This document shows, piece after piece, positions 33,542 to 45,600 of a stretch of DNA of 64,000 nucleotides. The stretch is taken from NCBI GenBank assembly GCA_029582155.1, contig CM055895.1:7622544-7686543 (forward strand). Direction: 5' to 3'. The notes under the pieces were generated by a model. The model searched no databases. It was not told the origin of the DNA and saw nothing but the letters and a program-made list of their open reading frames with translations. The first letter of the stretch is position 1; each line of letters begins with the position of its first letter. Made by a program: the position numbers and the translations under genes. The DNA is from Panopea generosa (lineage: Eukaryota; Mollusca; Bivalvia; Adapedonta; Hiatellidae).

Positions 33542-36500
33542 TTGAGCGTTACATCATGGAACGTTAATGGGCTGACGTGATACAAACTTGAAGATCCGGA
33601 TTTCATTAAAAAGTTATCGCGCTTTGACCGTATTTTCTTGTATGAAACTTGGGCTAACAGTGATTCTGATCTTAAAGTTGATGGATATACACATTTTAAT
33701 TATTTTCGTAAATTCCAAAATAAAAGAGCTAGACGCCGTAGTGGGGTATTGCTGTTTATATAAAAAACTCTATAAAGCAGGGTATCGAAGTAATACAAAA
33801 TCATTTTGATACATTGATATAGTTGAAATTAGATAAGCAATTTTTTAACTTTGATAGTGATATTTTTCTTGCAGGTGTTTATATATGGGTTGAAAATTCA
33901 CCTGCGTATAATTTGATAAATGAAGATCTATTATTGCAAAACGATATAAACACTTATGAGCTTCACGTTCGATTGCTTTTCTGTGGTGACTGGAATGCGC
34001 GAGTTGGTAACGGTACAAGGAGGGACTTTATCGTGTGTTATCGTACAACTGATTTTCTAGATGACGATGGCTTCTACCCAGATACACCGTGTAATCGTGC
34101 GTCTATGGACAATACCTGTAACTCACATGGGTTGAAACTATTAGATTTGTTTAAATCAAATGCTTTACGCATTGCTAATGGTAGACTTGATGACGACCAT
34201 TTAATTGGTTCCTATACTTATGCTAATTATATGGGATCAAGTGTTATTGATTATTTATTATTACATAAACATGATTTTATATGTATTGATGATTTCCATA
34301 TTGAACCATTTTGTGAATGGTCAGATCATGCGGCGTTAAATTTTAAAATTGTTTGTAATACAGCAGTAACAAAAGAAAAGCGTGATTATGTTTTTACAAG
34401 TATCAAATTGAACGATAATCTAAGAGACAATTTTAGGCGAGGAATATTATCTAAGCTTCCACTCTTAAATGCAATTACCTAGGGTGTTGATTTAAGCAAT
34501 AGAGAAATGGTTAATAATTGTGTTTCATCCTTTTTGGAGTTAATAAATGACGTTGCACAGCCATTGTTTAGTAAAAATATAATAATAAAAAATGAATCGT
34601 GTACTGTTTAGTCGTTAATCAAGAAAGCTGATTGGTTTGATTCTGAATGTAAGCAAGCGAAGCTATTGTATTCTCAATCCTTAAATAAATTTGATAAATA
34701 TAAAAGTAATGAAAATATAATAGAAATGTGTAACTTAAAGTCAACTTATAAGACACTTATTAAAAAGAAAAAACGCTGTTACGAATATAAAAAAATAAAT
34801 ATATTGAAAGATTACGTCATGGTAAACCAAAAGACTTTTGGAAGTTTTTTTCAAACAAAAAAAAAATCTAAAAAAAGGAATAATATTAGTAAAGAAGCTT
34901 TTTATGATTATTTTTCTAATCTTAATGAGAAGTTGCCAAGCGCACAAAATGCTGACGCTGAGACTTTTTGTAATGATTATGATTTTAATTCAACTAATTG
35001 TTCTTTTGAAGAACTCGATATGCCAATAACTGTGACAGAAATAGAAAAATGTATAAAAAGTTTAAAGAAAAATAAAGCCTTTGCTGGTGACCTACTACTA
35101 AATGAATATTTTATTGAATCTTGTAATATATTTGCTTCACATCTTGTTGATATTTTTAACGGTATTTTTAATTCTGGTCATTTTCCTGATAATTGGTCAG
35201 AAGCGATTATGGTGCCTATTTATAAGAAAAAATGACCCGAACGATGTCAATAATTACAGAGGTAAAAGCTAAGTCAGTTGTTTATCTAAGATATTTACGG
35301 GTATTTTAAAAAATATTTAAAAATTGACCAATTAGCTTGTGCATTTGTAGACCTAAAGAAAGCTTTTAATAGTATTTATCGAACTGGTTTATGGTTTAAA
35401 CTTAATCGATTAGGTGTTAATGCTAAAATGTTACTAATTATTCGTGACATGTACTCAAATGTGAAAGCATGTGTTAACGGATGTAACTCCTATTCCGAGT
35501 GTTTTGAATGTGCTATCGGTTTAAAGCAAGGGGAAGTAATTTCTCCTCTGTTGTTTTTATTATTTTTGGAAGATCTAGAGCTATATTTGTGCGAAGATCC
35601 AAACTGTGGCATGAACTTGGATGACATTACATTTATCTTAATGCTTTTTGCTGATGATATGGTGATATTAGGTAAAAACCCGACTGATCTGCAAAAAAGT
35701 ATTAATCTTTTACATAAATATTGTGAAACTTGGGGGTTATAGGTGAATACTGCTAAAACCAAGATTGTTGTATTTGGAAAAAAGGGTCCTTTAAAAAGCG
35801 ATGAAAATTAGACTTTTAATAATCAACATTTAGAAGTAGTGAATGATTTTAATTATCTGGGCTCTGTTTTCAATTATACCGGTAACTATTCTCTTAATCA
35901 GGAAGCATTGGCTGGAAAGGGTCTTAAAGCATTAAACATTTTACTGGCAAATACTCGTAAACATACATTGAAACCTAAAACTGTCTGTCAATTATTTGAT
36001 GCATTTGTTGACTCAACTCTTAATTATGCCTTCGAAATATGGGGATTTTCAAATCAAAAGAAATCGAAAGAATTCATCTGAAATGTTGTAAATATTTATT
36101 AAATGTTAAAACCTCGACAAGTAATATGGGTGTATATGGAGAGTTAGGTAGATACCCATTGTATATAAATAGATATGTTCGTATGATTAAATACTGGACT
36201 AAAATTGTTAAATCTGATAATATTATTGTTAAATATTTATATAATTCATTACTTATTGATTGTAATAAAGGTGGTAAGAATAGGGTAAAAAACATAAAAA
36301 ATCTACTGGATGATTATGGATTTTCGTATATATGGTAAAGTACTGATGATGCAATATTGTTTTTAAAGAGAGAGTTCTAGATAATTTTAAACAAAAATGG
36401 TTTAATGAAATCGAAAACAGTCGTTCACTATGTACTTATAAAATGTTAAAAACAACTTTAGAATTCGAAAATTGTTTAGATATGCTTCCAAGAAAATTAA

Positions 36501-36825
36501 GAATTCCTATGTCATGATTAAGATTATCTTCACATCAGTTGAAAGTTGAAACCGTTCGTTATGCACAGAACAGAATTGAACGTAACTTGCGTTATTGTAC
36601 TCTATGTAACTTTAACGACATAGAAGATGAATACCATTTTTTTGTGTTAATATGTCCTTGTTATCAGGATATCCGTAAAAGCTTTATTAAATCATATTAT
36701 TATAAACGGCCAAGCACGATAAAATTCATTGAGTTAATGCAAAGTAAGAAGTCTTGTTAAATTTGTGTAAGTTTATTCATCAAGCTTTTAGTACTCGCAA
36801 TTCCTTGTACAATCAAAATACATAA
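33542..36825 (+). pseudogene. LINE ORF2 (APE endonuclease + reverse transcriptase)
   Basis: ORF2 nicks target DNA and primes reverse transcription there. The endonuclease begins with SWNVNGL (33554), then YETW, and after a one-base deletion near 33742 continues with LLFCGDWNARVG, SVIDYLL and WSDHAALNF, the catalytic GD.N and SDH blocks. The reverse transcriptase shows ACAFVDLKKAFNSIYRTGL (Asp motif A), GLKQGEVISPLLF and LFADDMVILG (motif C; Phe for the usual Tyr). Between about 35270 and 35330 the fingers region is collapsed, a deletion of roughly 100 or more bases. The C-terminus has CTLCNFNDIEDEYHFF...CPCYQDIRK, a C-C-H-C motif, and after another shift ends at a stop at 36823. Stops include those at about 33580, 34480, 34608, 35740 and 35810. 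Confidence 0.92.
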
Positions 36826-37095
36826 TAAATACATTTATCTTTTTGTGTTGATCTACTCAAGTATTTATTTGACAAAGTATTTAAATGTTTAATTTATATT
36901 TGTCCAACCTCAAAAACTATTAAAATATATGTATTTAAATAACGACATTTTCTAATTTAAAAGAATCTAACATAATATTGATCTATTATCTATGTGTCAT
37001 GTGTTACATTTATTATCTGAATTTGTGTGTAATGAGAAACATTATATGTTTAAATTACTGAATAAAGAATTTGAATCTTTAATCTATATCTATAT

Positions 37096-38320
37096 CTATG
37101 ACAAGAAGTGTGTGATAATCATGAAACAAGTAACTTAAATAAAACTTGCCCCGGAGTCATCTAGTGTCAGTCACAGTTGAAGATTTTTCTTCGCTTTGTC
37201 ATGTATCAATGTAACAACTGAATGCCGATAATAGATTCCTTGACAGTTTGTAATGGGAAATGGGTGCATCCATTCTCAATTAACGTAAATGTTGGGAGAA
37301 AGTAATTTCAATCTGTCTCCAGTATTTTGCATTTTGTTCAAACAGAACGCTCAAATCCTTTGACAATTTCACCGCACTTGATTAAACTTTCCAATTGCTC
37401 GCATCGTAAAAAAATGTTTAATTGTTTCTAGCTTTCCTAAACACTTTAAAGCAATTTATTACATTCGATTCTTCAAATTTTACATCTTTAGAATTACAAT
37501 TCTCGACAGTATCTTTTAAAGAATTGTTAATTGAATATTAGTTTTAATGTATTTTCATTCTGAAAGGTACCTCACATTTTATATTCAATTTGATAATGGT
37601 TATGTATTTGTGACATCTTAAGTCTTGTGGTACTTAATTATACATATTTGACAATGCTCCGTTACCACCGGCTCTTAAATGGTTGAAATACAATAAGCAG
37701 TTGTTAAACTAACACACATAAAACATGTAGTGCCTTCTATGTCGACATTGCCAATGGAAAACATAATATTATTATATATAGCCAACCAATGCTTGAATAA
37801 AGCCTTTTAAACGTGATTAATTCATGGATTGTTCAATGTTTACATTGAAATATGATAAAATATGTGTACCATTTGTTGAAACAAAGACAAATTCAGTTTT
37901 GAAAAAAGAACACAAATATATCACTGCTAATCGTTTTAAACGTTTTAAGAAGATACAAATGTATACATAATGATAAAATTGTAGAATATGCGATTGTTTG
38001 GAAACAAATGATATGTTGATGCATATTGTGCCAAGTGTATACGTCAATATTTTCGCATTAACAAATGTTCCCGAAATAAAAGAAAGTAATCGTTTAATTA
38101 TAGTTATGTTATAATTAGACGGTGTTGACTACAGTAAACAGTGACATATTTTAATTAAAATTGTGGTTCCTATTAAGGCAGGGGCCATACAATTACTAGT
38201 ACGGGCTTTTAATGACGATATAAGTTAAATTCTTGAGGTAAGTTTTGCGGACAGATATTTTGCTATCATTCAAAACTGGCAAAGATCACATGACAAAGTT
38301 GTTGTAACAGTTGTATGATG
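37096..38320. other. Gene-free stretch
   Basis: AT-rich, no recognisable gene. The 76-codon minus frame at 37817-38047 has no motif. Confidence 0.45.
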
Positions 38321-38615
38321 TTTAGCGTTGCTTTCAACACTTGTTCAGTTATATCGCGACATTGTCTACTTCAAATAGTATATCTGAGCGCTTCCGCGCT
38401 GGAGTTTCATATATGATACCCCGCATAGTCATATTATACGGACATGTGGCCGATCAATTCTAAAACTACCATATCAATGCTGAGCGCATGCAAGGCCGTT
38501 TCTAGTATCATTTTTTAAGTACTAAGTATGACCTGGCCAGAGATCAAACCCCACAATCTTCCGTATGCGAGGCGGACACTTTGCCACTTGATCACCGCTG
38601 CGGTATTTGAGAAAG
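38321..38615 (-). mobile_element. tRNA-derived SINE, family E
   Basis: On the minus strand a tRNA-like head (A-box region 'gtgatcaagtggcaaag', 'gtccgcctcgcatacgg', B-box 'gtttgatctct') is followed by a body that aligns along its length with 52601-52868 (e.g. 'aatgctgag', 'gatacccc', 'tttagcgt'). It lies 100 bp from a family A copy. Confidence 0.8.
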
Positions 38616-38715
38616 CTGACCTTTGCTAAGTTGAATCTCACTTGGATAAATACTAACAACCATTTCAATAAAAAAATGTAATCAATATCAAGTATCAAGT
38701 TTACCATTCAGGTAC

Positions 38716-38965
38716 GGGCCCGATTAGCTCAGTCGGTTACACGTGACTCAATCCAGGGATCGTGAGTTCGAATCAACGCCCGGCAGCACTATACGACATT
38801 ATGTCTCATTATCATTCGTCTCTCACCGCTGATTCAAGTGGGGGAAATATCAATTCCTTGCGGAGATGGGGTGTGCTCTAGTTCTGGTTAACCTTCCAGG
38901 ATCCCAGGAAACACAGGTTATGTTAACTGATCGTCTGTTAGTCCTCGATGGCATAAAATGACGTT

Positions 38966-39000
<35 letters not shown>
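38716..39000 (+). mobile_element. tRNA-derived SINE, family A, best-preserved copy with perfect TSD
   Basis: The head 'gggcccgattagctcagtcgg' carries a good A-box (tagctcagtcgg) and B-box (gagttcgaatc at about 38764), i.e. an internal RNA polymerase III promoter. The body follows, then a tail of nine AATC units to 39000. Target duplications CATTCAGGTAC are perfect at 38705-38715 and 39001-39011, indicating a fairly recent insertion. Other copies are at 517-740 and 7338-7633. Confidence 0.95.
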
Positions 39001-39004
<4 letters not shown>

Positions 39005-39011
39005 CAGGTAC

Positions 39012-39369
39012 AATATATCTAGAAGTATTATTAGAGGCATTGATGACACCTCCCTGTGCATTTAGTGAACTATCCAGAATAAAATCTCTCTCGTATTAAT
39101 TTAAATAAAACAAATCAACAACAAGTTGTGCACAATCGATACAATTTACCGTAAGAATTCCTACAATTTGTCTTAATACAGCATTACAACATTTATTGAC
39201 TTTAAAAGAAATAATGTAACCAGCCAAGTCTTAACTTAAACTTGTCACTTTTAACATTTGTTAAGACTGCGCTTGTCCTTATTTCCGTCTTGTCGTACCC
39301 TAATTGTTATTCTCTTTCTGTTATGGATTCTGATAAAAACACATATCAGGTTATATATAGCATATCCAG
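39012..39369. other. Gene-free stretch between two SINEs
   Basis: AT-rich. Nothing recognised. Confidence 0.45.
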
Positions 39370-39545
39370 TTTTAATGGTAGTGGAAGACATCAGGATAAG
39401 TCAGACTGATTAGAAACACCGTCCTTCCGCAAGTAACTGGCAAACTTTCTCACATAAAATTTTCGGAGCGAGCGGGACTCCAACCAACGGCCTTAGTGGT
39501 GAGAGGAAAGTGATCTTGAAACGACGCCTTAGACCACTCGTCCAT
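39370..39545 (-). mobile_element. tRNA-Leu-like SINE, family D, best-preserved copy
   Basis: On the minus strand the head reads 'ggacgagtggtctaaggcg', which matches the D-arm region typical of tRNA-Leu/Ser, then a long variable-arm-like part and 'gttggagtcccgctcg' as the B-box/T-arm. The body 'tgtgagaaagtttgccagt' + 'tacttgcggaa' follows. Other copies are at 18912-19072 and 23475-23632, with a fragment at 8113-8205. Confidence 0.82.
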
Positions 39546-41143
39546 GGTCTGAAATGAAAAAACAACAACAAAAAACACACACAAAAACCCCCACAAAAAC
39601 AATCGGGTATATCTGGGTATGGCATTGTTTATATATGTTTATATATATTTAGCTTAGCACTTTGGGGTTCATAATATACATATGTGCATGCTGTTTTAGC
39701 GGGGCTACTTTATTTGTTCTTTTTCATATGACGACAGGGATAGTCTGTAGAACGGTTGATCTGTTGCTTAATATATGTATAAGTATAACATATTATATAT
39801 TTGTATGATACATACAGCATAAAATGTTAAATATATATACTATACGCGTGTTATTTTGTTTTCTTGAAAGATAACAGATTTGATTCATTCAAAGAAATTT
39901 CATATTCAGCACAAAACGTTGTATCTGCTATAGATTCACGGTGATACAAAGACTTATATAGACAATGGATCGACAGAACCTGGAGAAATGTGTTTTCTGT
40001 GATGGAGAAATTTTCGAGAAACGTTGACGTTCTGAAGATTGATTCATGAAGTTGACGCCGTTCGACGTCGTGTGTCAGTATTTCACTGTCCGGCTCTGAC
40101 GTTGTGTAAACGGTGTTAAATGGCAAGAGTGTATCGATTACAATACAAATGAGTTAATATTTGGTAAAGATGAAAATAAGACTTCATTTTGGCTTTGTTT
40201 AGTTTTGATATTACAAATACCCTTCCCATACTAGAATCAGTCTCATTACTTTTAGATCACCCTTCGTATTCGTTATCAAAGCTTTTCAACAACCAATCGT
40301 TTTCAGCATACGGTATTAAGCAAGCAGCGACATTATTTATTATAATGCTTAAACCTTTCTAAACTTTAAACGTTTGATTCTAAATATTTTGTTTACGTAA
40401 TGGAAATTGTCATTAGATAATACTGGTGTGTTCGTTTATGTTTGATATATACATTACATACTCATGAGCAACATAACTGAAAACTGTTAACATTTTACGT
40501 AAATGGATTTGTCAACAGAAATGATTTGTTTGTGGTGCTGAATACGACCACAAATGGCAGTTCGTTTTCTAAAGCCAATCAATATGCATTAGGTTCTAAA
40601 ATATCATCATTTCTTGAAGTTCAACAGTAGACGTGTTTCATGTAGTGGTCATAATGGTGTGTACTAAATAGACATTGTAGAGAAATATTGAAACTTTTGA
40701 GAAAACATTACAGAGGCATGAAGTTTTAGAGAAAAAAAATCTTTATGATTCATTCATTTGTTTTATCATAGTGTATGATAAACGTAGATAAAACTTGAAT
40801 GAACAGAGCTCTGCATGCAACGGAAGAACAAATGAATTAATGAAAATCACTGATATCTATTACAGAATGTTGCATGTATGTTTAGAAACCCTAGTTAATT
40901 AATGTCACTCATTGGTGATTAATTCGTTAGTAGAAGACAAGCATTGATGAACTCTGAACAAACCCCTAATGCAATACAGAACAAACGCATTATCAATAGT
41001 ATTCATTAGTAACATAATTGTTTTTATGCTTAATAAAATTGATAAAGAACATTGAATTGTTGGATTCTGAACATATATAACTTGTATTTTTTTCATGGTA
41101 AGTACCAAATAAACAATAGATTCTCGACAGAATATCGCATGTA
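39546..41143. other. Gene-free stretch
   Basis: An A/C-rich run lies at 39548-39600. A 91-codon minus frame (39851-40126) and an antisense frame with KCVFCDGE (39968 onward, stopped after 20 codons) lie in slightly GC-richer DNA, but neither has a supportable identity. Nothing else recognised. Confidence 0.4.
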
Positions 41144-41322
41144 CAGTCAAACCTGTGTAAGCACCTACCTCTATTAAGCAATCACTTGTTTTAAACAGTC
41201 ACATTTGCTTTATCCCATTTGTATGGTTTCTGAGCTAATTTGCAGTGTATTAAGCAACAACCTGTCTTAAAACGCCATTTTTATTCCTTCCTTTGACTGG
41301 CTGCTTAAGACAGGGTTCTCTG
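41144..41322. mobile_element. 179-bp TA-type MITE
   Basis: The left end CAGTCAAACCTGTGTAAGC and right end GCTTAAGACAGGGTTCTCTG are imperfect inverted repeats, flanked by TA at 41142-41143 and 41323-41324. Internal words recur in the degenerate copy at 19132-19305. TA targets and CAG termini suggest mobilisation by a Tc1/mariner or pogo-like transposase. Confidence 0.85.
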
Positions 41323-41324
41323 TA

Positions 41325-42519
41325 GTCTTATAAAATAAGAATTGAATACCAAAGCGTATTGCAAAATTGTTGCGTATACTTTAGTTATCTTTAAAAGTAT
41401 TCAGAGGAACCAGCCACGACAAAAGGATAGTTGAAGGATGATATAGTTATATTACCATTACATGCAAATTTAACTCATATGTATGTTTGTTTCGAAATAA
41501 ATTATATATTCTTTCAAGTGTTTGTGTCTTATTTCTTATTTTAAAAACAGTTTTATATATTGCTTTACAAACAATGAAGTAAACAATTCAAAGGATGCTA
41601 AACCGATACCGACTAACAACTGTAACAAAATAGTTAAGTTGTTGTGGCTTAATTAAGTAGTGTCAGCTAGTATGTGTCCATTGTAAAGATATTGGCTATA
41701 TTTAGAACAGGTAGCGTGGAAGAATTGTTAAAACTTATTGATAGCTCGATAGGAGTAACGTTTTTAAGATAGTTTTACATTTTCATTCTTTGATTAAAGA
41801 ATAAATCATTTTGAAGTTTATTTTATCAAATTCCATTGAGTATTAAGAAATTTGTAATAATAAAACGGGTTTATTTGTCATAAAACTAATTTGAGTTTAC
41901 ATTGGCCTAATAGCGTAAAATTCGCATCGTAGGATATTGGAATGTTTGTTTTTTCATGATTTGCACGAAATTCACTAAGGTATTAGACTGTTTTGTTATA
42001 TATTCTGACTGTATTGTGGGGACACTGTCCAGTATAGCAAATCATCTTTAGAGTGGTTGTGACGAGAAAGCTTGAGCAGGTTGCTGTTCCAGTACATAAC
42101 GGCAGATAGGTATGTGAATTTTATATTATGTTGTATTTAAATGTCTGATAACTATATTTTGATGTAATCAAATCTAAGTAAAGTTGTATTAATTGTTCAT
42201 ATCCATTCCAACGATAATGTCTGTAATTTAATACACATCCACAGTATTAAGAAGCGTATTGTTAGAATATAGGCCGAGGAATCTGAGAACGTATTTTGAG
42301 CTGTTGATATCGTGTTTACGATGAAGTATTGAATTTCACAATGCAAGAATTGATTGATATGTGTAATTAAATTTTGTTGATGCTTATTCTGATATTCACA
42401 AGATGAATAGATACAGAATTGGTATGTAATATTTGTTATATTATAAATAAGAAGTTATATAGGGATATAATTGTTATTTTGAGATTGACGGAAGATCATA
42501 TATGAGATGTTGTTTAAAA
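41325..42519. other. Gene-free stretch
   Basis: AT-rich, nothing recognised. Confidence 0.45.
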
Positions 42520-42660
42520 TATCATGAAACTGCAGATAGAACGAATTGAATGAACTATTATCATATATTGATAAATCTACCACAAAACTGTTAGATGGTA
42601 TGAATTGAATGTACTGTTATAATATATTGATAAAAAAAACATGAAATTGATAGATGGTAA
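42520..42660 (+). repeat. ~59-bp direct tandem duplication, about 2.3 copies
   Basis: Units start 'gaattgaatg.act.ttat' at about 42543 and 42602 and end 'gatggta'. A partial unit precedes them. Moderately diverged. Confidence 0.75.
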
Positions 42661-45600
42661 GTAATAGACGCCATGTCATTACATATTTGAGTAACTAGTA
42701 AATCTGAGTTTATATATATATTGTAGCCGTTTTTAAACGTAAGCGAGGTATGTGTCCGCTATGTAAACGACGTATCGAGACTTGACAGGAAGTCAGCTGG
42801 TGGTAGTACCGTCATAAGCAACCCACATAGTCGTCATATGACGTTGGAGTACATTCGAAAGTCCGTACGAGGCGACGTAAAGCCAAAAATTCAGTATAGA
42901 GTTCTAGGGAAGATAACCCAGTTTATATAGCCACCGCCGCAAGGGACAAGTGATGCTAAATTTACGATAATCCGGACGCGGTAGTAGAATCTTAAATACC
43001 ATATTAGTGCATTTTTAAAAACAGTTTTAACATTCATATAATATAAGCAGTTTGGATCGCGATGTAGATTACGGAACGTGTAAGAGATAGAACTGTGCAA
43101 AAAGTGTTTATTCCATCATAGGACATTTTTAAACCAGCTGTGTTTTTTATGTTGAGTAATTATCTTTAAATTGTATATATTGTATAATTGTTTATTTGTT
43201 ATTTTATTCATGTAAAATTAAAACTGTAAACTTTATTTTGAGTAAACTTGTATTCTACCCTCTTGAGTTGTCGGCCCTTGGTCATTTTGCTACAACAACT
43301 TTAGTTAAATTAGTTTTTCTACAGTAGCTTCTGTTGCAATACGATACTAGGAATGCCCGTTATTGCTTGTGTTATAACAAACAGAACTATATTTTTTTAT
43401 AACATATATATACATATGTGTCTCAGTGCATATGTAAAGGAGAGCTGGTATATTTAGTGATTCTTAACCAAAGTTGGCCATATGTCATTTTGAAGATAGA
43501 AAAACAAACGAACTATTAACAGGAAAACACTGAAAGAAGATCACCCGTCTAGACGACGCTTGATTAAAATACAAAAGATCGGCAAGAACAGTAGTGATAG
43601 TGTACACAACGTTTGTCCCGAATGGTCGACATTGATTAATCACTATTTTTGTTTTGCTTTTGGACCTGTATAAACGTTATACAATTTTTGTTTTGCTAAA
43701 CGAAGTATAATGTCATGGTTGATATTTACCGCTTTCAACGCGTATGACGTAGTCCTGCCCATATATCAGATATCTGCCACGTGATCAATATTATAATAAT
43801 TTGTGACAAAACTACTTTCATGGTACAAACATGTTGGGACTTCCCCCTCGGCACGTGTTTGCTGATAAAGACGTGCATTTCAAGGATATCTCTACTGGTG
43901 TGGGTCATATTCCTAATTACACGCATTTTTTATAGGAAATAATTATGGTCGGTAGGTGAAATACCTTCTTAAGTTCTAAGTATATTTAATTGTTTCTATC
44001 ATTAACATTGACTCATATTCCGTTGTGATAATGAATGACGTGTTTACTGAAATTACAGTCTCTAGCTTCAAAGCTGTTTTAGGCTATTTGCATAACATGG
44101 TATTCGCTTTATCGAAACCAAAATGTTTGATATCCCAGACGACATTTTTACACTTGTAAAAAAGCGTGTGATATATATGTGTGAATTTTTTGATCGATGA
44201 TGACGGAAATTGTGCCAGAATAACGTCATCGTGCGTAGACAAAATTCAAAGAATATTGTGTTGCGTTAACGTTATCTACACGCAGTTAGGTATGTATCTT
44301 TGTCAATATAATACATTGTTTGTGGATAACAAATAATGGTATGTTTATCTTATTTTATTACAAATGGTTATTTTAGTGTTCTTAAAATATTCCGTGGACA
44401 ATCTCATTAACAGTATGATTATATGATATGAGACACATGTTTTAGAATAAGTATTATTTACACGCCCCGTGGATTAGGGTAAATCGTCTGGAACTTGACT
44501 AATTAAGCGTGAGATATACATGATAACTAGGCTACCAATAAACAGATAGGCCACCAATTAGGCTATTTGACTGACACATATCAATTCCACTCTACAAGTG
44601 CCACCTGCGGTGTTTATGGGACATAATATACTAGGGTCCATTTTATCGAGTGATAGCCAAATATAACGCTAGATATATATTCGAAATGCAATTTCCGGCT
44701 TTTGAAGTTATTAAATTATCTGAAATACATCTGATACCCTTCACTTTTGAAATGGCGCGAATACTTGGTACCTGGCAAAACATTACTACGTTGAACAGTT
44801 AACTCACACTTTTAAACAAAATACCTTATCTAATTAATAAAAAAGATAATATTACTTCTTAAATAATGTGTTATGAGATTGAAGTTAAATTAATCGTATC
44901 AGTTAATGTACTGTATTTAGATGGGTGTAAGTAAAACACACTTTTTAAAAGACTCTTTCTTGATATTCCTTCATACGCTTTATCCCAGCAAAATTTACAA
45001 AAAAAAAAATATTTTAGCGGGGAATATTTTTTATCGGGCTATACACGCTAATATACTTGGTTAAACGGATGAATGCTTGTGAAATAATTCTTACATTTCT
45101 CGCAAGGGAGACAAGTTTGTAATTACCTGTTTTAAGTCGTAACTGGTTATGCGAGTTGTTTTCCCTGACACTGATCCATTCTACATGTAATCGCTATGCC
45201 CGGGCAGCGTTTAGAATATGTTACAGTGTTTTATGTAATCTGTCCATATTACTTGGTACCGTGATATTGTCAATATATGTTTTCCCAAGAGTAATATTCG
45301 TTATAAATTGTGTTTGCTTTAAGTGATTTCAATCTAACCAATCTAACCGCTTACTCGTTTAATTAATAACTCTTAACGTGGCACGGTGAAAATATGAATT
45401 AAAAAAATATAAACTTCGTCAGATGTAAATTAATAAGATACTTTTGTGAAAATATATTTCGAATAAAAATAATTCAATTTTTTAATATTTGATGACTATT
45501 TTATATGTCTAATTTAGCACCATTAATTGAGTTATTACTATAAATTGTATGAATACAAACACGGATGGCGGCATTCATTTAGACTATATTTAATCCAATT

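Larger units (their letters stand above)
32382..37095 (+). mobile_element. Decayed two-ORF LINE (APE-type non-LTR retrotransposon)
   Basis: ORF1 (coiled coil then RRM-like domain) is followed by ORF2 (endonuclease, reverse transcriptase, C-terminal cysteine motif), a ~250-bp AT-rich 3' UTR and a short (TATATC)n-like tail at about 37080-37098. The ORF1 type and domain order point to an L1/Tx1-like lineage. Stops, frameshifts and an internal deletion in the reverse transcriptase show that it is inactive. The 3' terminal sequence recurs at 17075-17128. Confidence 0.93.

Noticed and set aside
38716..38790. Functional tRNA gene
   Set aside because: A- and B-boxes are present, but the sequence continues into a SINE body and (AATC)n tail with target duplications; the cloverleaf is not well kept.
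39851..40200. 91-codon minus ORF and antisense KCVFCDGE-containing frame
   Set aside because: The plus frame has stops after 20 codons and the minus frame has no motif; a zinc-finger-type exon could not be supported.
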